NCBI RefSeq assembly: GCF_017313275.1
Contig: NZ_JAFLNM010000001.1
Location: 930,001-994,000, forward strand
Source: Flagellimonas profundi
GTDB lineage: Bacteria; Bacteroidota; Bacteroidia; Flavobacteriales; Flavobacteriaceae
Direction: 5' to 3'
DNA: 64,000 bases
Below the pieces are notes generated by a model. That model saw only the letters and a program-made list of their open reading frames with translations, ran no database searches and had not been told where the DNA came from. Every line of letters starts with the position of its first letter. Position 1 is the first letter of the stretch. The translations under genes and the position numbers were made by a program. Below are positions 61,997-64,000 of the stretch, piece by piece.

Positions 61997-62134
61997 ATTT
62001 TAACATTTTTCCCTTATCACTCTCAAAATTTGAGAGTGACATGTCTCATCTTTGAAATGTAACACAAAGCAGCGCGCAACAGAATTTCTGGCTTTGGTTG
62101 CAAAAAATTATTGTTTAATTAAAATTTTACTTTT
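61994..62134 (+). promoter_or_regulatory. Upstream module of bacteriocin cassette 2 (copy B)
   Basis: Matches 59674-59809 over about 135 bp: the 21-bp palindrome (62018-62038, central A), CATCTTTG (62047-62054) again 8 bp after it, cacaaag, CAGAATTTCTG (62080-62090) and ttattgtttaatta, up to the ATG at 62135. Differences are single bases and short length changes, so both modules derive from one copy. Confidence 0.75.
62018..62038. promoter_or_regulatory. 21-bp palindrome, operator candidate, copy B
   Basis: The same arms as at 59693-59713, CACTCTCAAA and TTTGAGAGTG, around a central A. It overlaps no gene. Confidence 0.8.
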
Positions 62135-62311
62135 ATGAAAAATTTAGAAATCTATGGTGTTCAAGAAATTTCTGATTCTTTAAAGACATCAACACAGGGT
62201 GGTACTTGGCTAGGTGAGGCAGTAGGGAAATTCCTTGGTGCCGCTGCAAAATATTCCGGCCCATATGGTGCTTCCTATTTTCTTGTAGACTATACAATAT
62301 CTCAAATGTAA
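62135..62311 (+). CDS. Double-glycine leader bacteriocin-like precursor 2a
   Basis: The 58-residue product starts MKNLEIYGVQEISDSLKTST, similar to precursor 1a (MKNLExxGVxE), and has a GG at residues 22-23. The predicted core is 35 residues (TWLGEAVGKFLGAAAKYSGP, then YGASYFLVDYTISQM), amphipathic with a GxxxG-like GKFLG. Unlike 1a it contains no cysteine. The shared leader start and shared upstream module show duplication followed by divergence of the core. The gene is 22 bp before precursor 2b. Confidence 0.78.
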   Translation: MKNLEIYGVQEISDSLKTSTQGGTWLGEAVGKFLGAAAKYSGPYGASYFLVDYTISQM

Positions 62312-62333
62312 TCTTAACTAAAAATTATATAAA

Positions 62334-62483
62334 ATGAATTTTAAATTAAAAGAATTAAACTCAAAAGAGCTGGCTGATATTAACGGAGGTGGTTGGCTTT
62401 ATGACACTTATAGAATTGTAGTAGAGGAAGCAGGTGATTTTGTAAAGGGTTTTAAGGATGGATTGGAAAACGGCCTGTTTTAA
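62334..62483 (+). CDS. Double-glycine leader bacteriocin-like precursor 2b
   Basis: The 49-residue product starts MNFKLKELNSKELADINGG, a classic leader with LNSKELADINGG directly before the cleavage site. The predicted core has 30 residues (GWLYDTYRIVVEEAGDFVKG, then FKDGLENGLF), acidic and amphipathic, distinct from 1b. It completes the second pair and is followed 24 bp later by a rho-independent terminator. The frame is below the usual size for gene calling. Confidence 0.8.
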   Translation: MNFKLKELNSKELADINGGGWLYDTYRIVVEEAGDFVKGFKDGLENGLF

Positions 62484-62507
62484 TACAACTCAAATCATTA
62501 TAAACTT

Positions 62508-62533
62508 AAAGGGTGTATTCACACCCTTTTTAC
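62508..62533 (+). terminator. Terminator of bacteriocin cassette 2
   Basis: Perfect stem AAAGGGTGT (62508-62516) with ACACCCTTT (62521-62529), loop ATTC, then T-rich tail. Confidence 0.9.
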
Positions 62534-62594
62534 AGTTAAATGCGTTTGTTAAATTATATCTATTTAGATTAGAGGAATTGCATAATACGAATAA

Positions 62595-63455
62595 ATGAAT
62601 GAGGTTACATATTTTGCTGGCTGGAAGCGTGTTCTCCTGATAATTTTACCCTATTTCTTTATAACTGGTTTTCTTCAAGTTTTTGGTGAATTATTAACAG
62701 GACAAGAAATCACATCTGGATTAATTAATGAGTCAACAGGTCAACACCTTCTAACTTCATTTTTTGGTTTTTTAGGAACTTTATTGGTGGTCTACCTTTT
62801 TATGAAGAGACTTGACAATGAAGAGTTTATTGAAATTGGTCTACATCTTAAAAATCATAAAAAAGGTATTTTATTAGGGCTAACTACGGGTTTGTTCATT
62901 ATGGTAGCTGGATATCTAGTTCTCGATACATTAAATCAAATAGAGTTTGCTGAGACCACCTTCATGGGTGGTGAGTTCTTAATGACTGTCCTCTTATTTC
63001 TCATAGTTTCTATATCGGAGGAGATATTTTTTAGGGGATATGTTCTCAGAAATTTTATGGAATCTATGAACAAATTTGTAGCCCTATTCGGATCTGCATT
63101 TTTGTTTGCACTTGTGCATGCAGCCAACCCCAATCTTTCCTTAATTGGAAACATCAACCTTTTTCTTGCTGGAGTTTTATTGGGGTTACCTTATGTCTAT
63201 ACCAAAAACCTCATGTTTCCCATTGCTTTTCATTTTAGCTGGAATTTCTTTCAATCCCTATTCGGGTTTAATGTAAGTGGTCTTGATTCCTATTCTCTAA
63301 TCGAGTTTAAAAACACACAGGACACCTGGGTCAGCGGGGGCGATTTCTGTTTTGAAAGATCTGTTTTAGCTTCTGTTCTTCAAATAATTTTAATTGTAGC
63401 CTTCTACATAGTATTCAACAGTAAGAAAAGAGAAAAATTAAGAATCGGGATCTAA
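62595..63455 (+). CDS. CPBP-family intramembrane metalloprotease (Abi/CAAX type)
   Basis: The 286-residue membrane protein has about seven to eight helices and the CPBP catalytic pattern: EEIFFRG (E142, E143, R147), FALVHAANPN (H175) and AFHFSWN (H213). Bacterial members are glutamate-dependent intramembrane proteases; several in Gram-positive bacteria give immunity to their own class II bacteriocin or process peptides. It lies 112 bp after cassette 2, beyond that terminator, and its 3' end overlaps the converging AraC-type gene by 4 bp. An immunity role fits position, but is inference. Confidence 0.9.
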   Translation: MNEVTYFAGWKRVLLIILPYFFITGFLQVFGELLTGQEITSGLINESTGQHLLTSFFGFLGTLLVVYLFMKRLDNEEFIEIGLHLKNHKKGILLGLTTGLFIMVAGYLVLDTLNQIEFAETTFMGGEFLMTVLLFLIVSISEEIFFRGYVLRNFMESMNKFVALFGSAFLFALVHAANPNLSLIGNINLFLAGVLLGLPYVYTKNLMFPIAFHFSWNFFQSLFGFNVSGLDSYSLIEFKNTQDTWVSGGDFCFERSVLASVLQIILIVAFYIVFNSKKREKLRIGI

Positions 63456-64000
63456 AATTTTGATTGTGAAGATTTTCTCCACTCATCCTCCAAAATTTGC
63501 TTAAAAAATACCCCAGGCGTTACCCCAGTTTTATTTTTAAAAGACTTGGTGAAAACACTTAAGGAGTTAAACCCGTACATTTCAGCAATCTGAATCATGG
63601 ATTTGGTTTTCACTATATCAGGGTTATCCTTTAAATGATTTATTGCATAGGTGATCCTGATGTCCTTAAGGTAACTCGAGAAATTTTTATTTTTATGTAG
63701 GTTAATTACCTTGGATAAGTAGGTACTGTTGGTGTGGAGTGTTTCGGATAAACTGTGCAAGGTTACTTTGTTATTCAAAAAACCTTTTTGTTCTTCCCAA
63801 GAACCGAGTTTCCTCGATATTTCTAAAATCAACTCGATTTTTATTTTTGATTTCTTGGCGGTTGGCAAAAACGGCTTGAATTGTAATTTCTTTTTTGATA
63901 TTTTCCTTAGTTTTTGCCCAATTACCTCCAAACTAATCATGAATAAATGTATTAATCCCTCATTAGTCAGAAATATAATACTTAATCTAGTGTAATAAGC
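63452..64000 (-). CDS. AraC-family regulator, C-terminal part (partial at right edge)
   Basis: The frame stays open to the last base, so the gene begins outside the window. The visible 182 residues start with a hydrophobic stretch (LSIIFLTNEGLIHLFMISLEVIG), probably the last membrane helix of a sensor, then a basic linker and the AraC DNA-binding domain with two HTH units (HSLSETLHTNSTYLSKVINLHK, and MIQIAEMYGFNSLSVFTKSFKNKTGVTP). Many Bacteroidota regulators of this kind have TPR or seven-helix sensor halves and an AraC output. An in-frame ATG at 63940 would give a soluble 162-residue form, but the open frame past it argues for a longer protein. It could control the adjacent cassettes. Confidence 0.85.
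   Translation of the reverse strand, partial: AYYTRLSIIFLTNEGLIHLFMISLEVIGQKLRKISKKKLQFKPFLPTAKKSKIKIELILEISRKLGSWEEQKGFLNNKVTLHSLSETLHTNSTYLSKVINLHKNKNFSSYLKDIRITYAINHLKDNPDIVKTKSMIQIAEMYGFNSLSVFTKSFKNKTGVTPGVFFKQILEDEWRKSSQSKF

Noticed and set aside
59810-62483. Lanthipeptide, lasso or other modified-peptide cluster
   Set aside because: No lanthionine synthetase, cyclase, radical-SAM or YcaO gene is present and the cores lack the Cys/Ser/Thr pattern; unmodified double-glycine peptides fit better.
1-64000. tRNA and rRNA genes
   Set aside because: No cloverleaf with a T-loop consensus (GTTCRA) in proper context and no rRNA segment was recognised by eye; a dedicated tRNA scan could still find one.

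Overview
The window is a chromosomal stretch from a marine-type member of the Flavobacteriaceae (Bacteroidota). The evidence is direct: type IX secretion and gliding-associated proteins (a PorP/SprF protein, a protein with a gliding-associated C-terminal domain, an OmpA/PD40 protein), a TonB-dependent receptor with a CarboxypepD_reg-like plug extension, a 4Fe-4S ferredoxin/acyl-CoA reductase pair, AT-rich DNA, and promoters of the Bacteroidota form TAnnTTTG instead of TATAAT. No rRNA, tRNA, CRISPR array or intact insertion sequence was seen.

Layout. 1-6.8 kb: the end of a polysaccharide flippase, an Arg/Ser-rich exported protein, and a three-gene operon coding for a repeat-rich secreted protein, PorP/SprF and an OmpA-PD40 protein. 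7-15 kb: housekeeping (uvrA, an ECF-type sigma factor with a 56-residue downstream ORF, an endonuclease III that has lost its Fe-S cysteines, bcp, a large conserved unknown protein, a metallo-beta-lactamase-fold hydrolase). 15-21 kb: a GC-rich cadherin/BspA-repeat lipoprotein, then a tightly coupled operon of a BatA-domain protein, a dihydroorotase homologue without its metal-binding histidines, a small membrane protein and an esterase. 21.2-21.7 kb: three copies of a 158-bp intergenic repeat. 21.7-33.4 kb: glycosyltransferase, sterol-desaturase-like enzyme, TolB/TPR protein, SGNH hydrolase, S10 carboxypeptidase, Gfo/Idh/MocA oxidoreductase, transglutaminase-like protein, TIGR02757-like protein, lolD, msrA, folE. 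33.4-42 kb: a TonB-dependent receptor with a His-rich loop behind a small His-rich protein (probable metal uptake), membrane proteins, the serC-(four-helix bundle)-serA-DUF937 cluster, acyl-CoA reductase and ferredoxin. 42-58.9 kb: ychF, a leucine-rich lipoprotein, an EamA transporter, parE-parC, a second sterol-desaturase-like enzyme, TerC, an XRE regulator with operator-like palindromes, an M14-type peptidase, an Lrp regulator, DinB, aroB and proline dehydrogenase.

The most unusual part is the right-hand end (about 58.9-64 kb). This AT-rich accessory region holds two bacteriocin-like cassettes. Each has a pair of small precursor peptides with double-glycine leaders, missing from a normal minimum-length gene call. 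Both cassettes sit behind the same ~135-bp upstream module: a perfect 21-bp palindrome 8 bp before a promoter-like element, then a conserved untranslated leader. A degenerate short HTH regulator lies before the first cassette. Between and after the cassettes are two small candidate immunity proteins, an outer-membrane-type protein with an HEEGH zinc-protease-like motif, a CPBP-family membrane protease and the C-terminal part of an AraC-type regulator. No C39 peptidase/ABC exporter is in the window, so export must use genes elsewhere or an unknown route.
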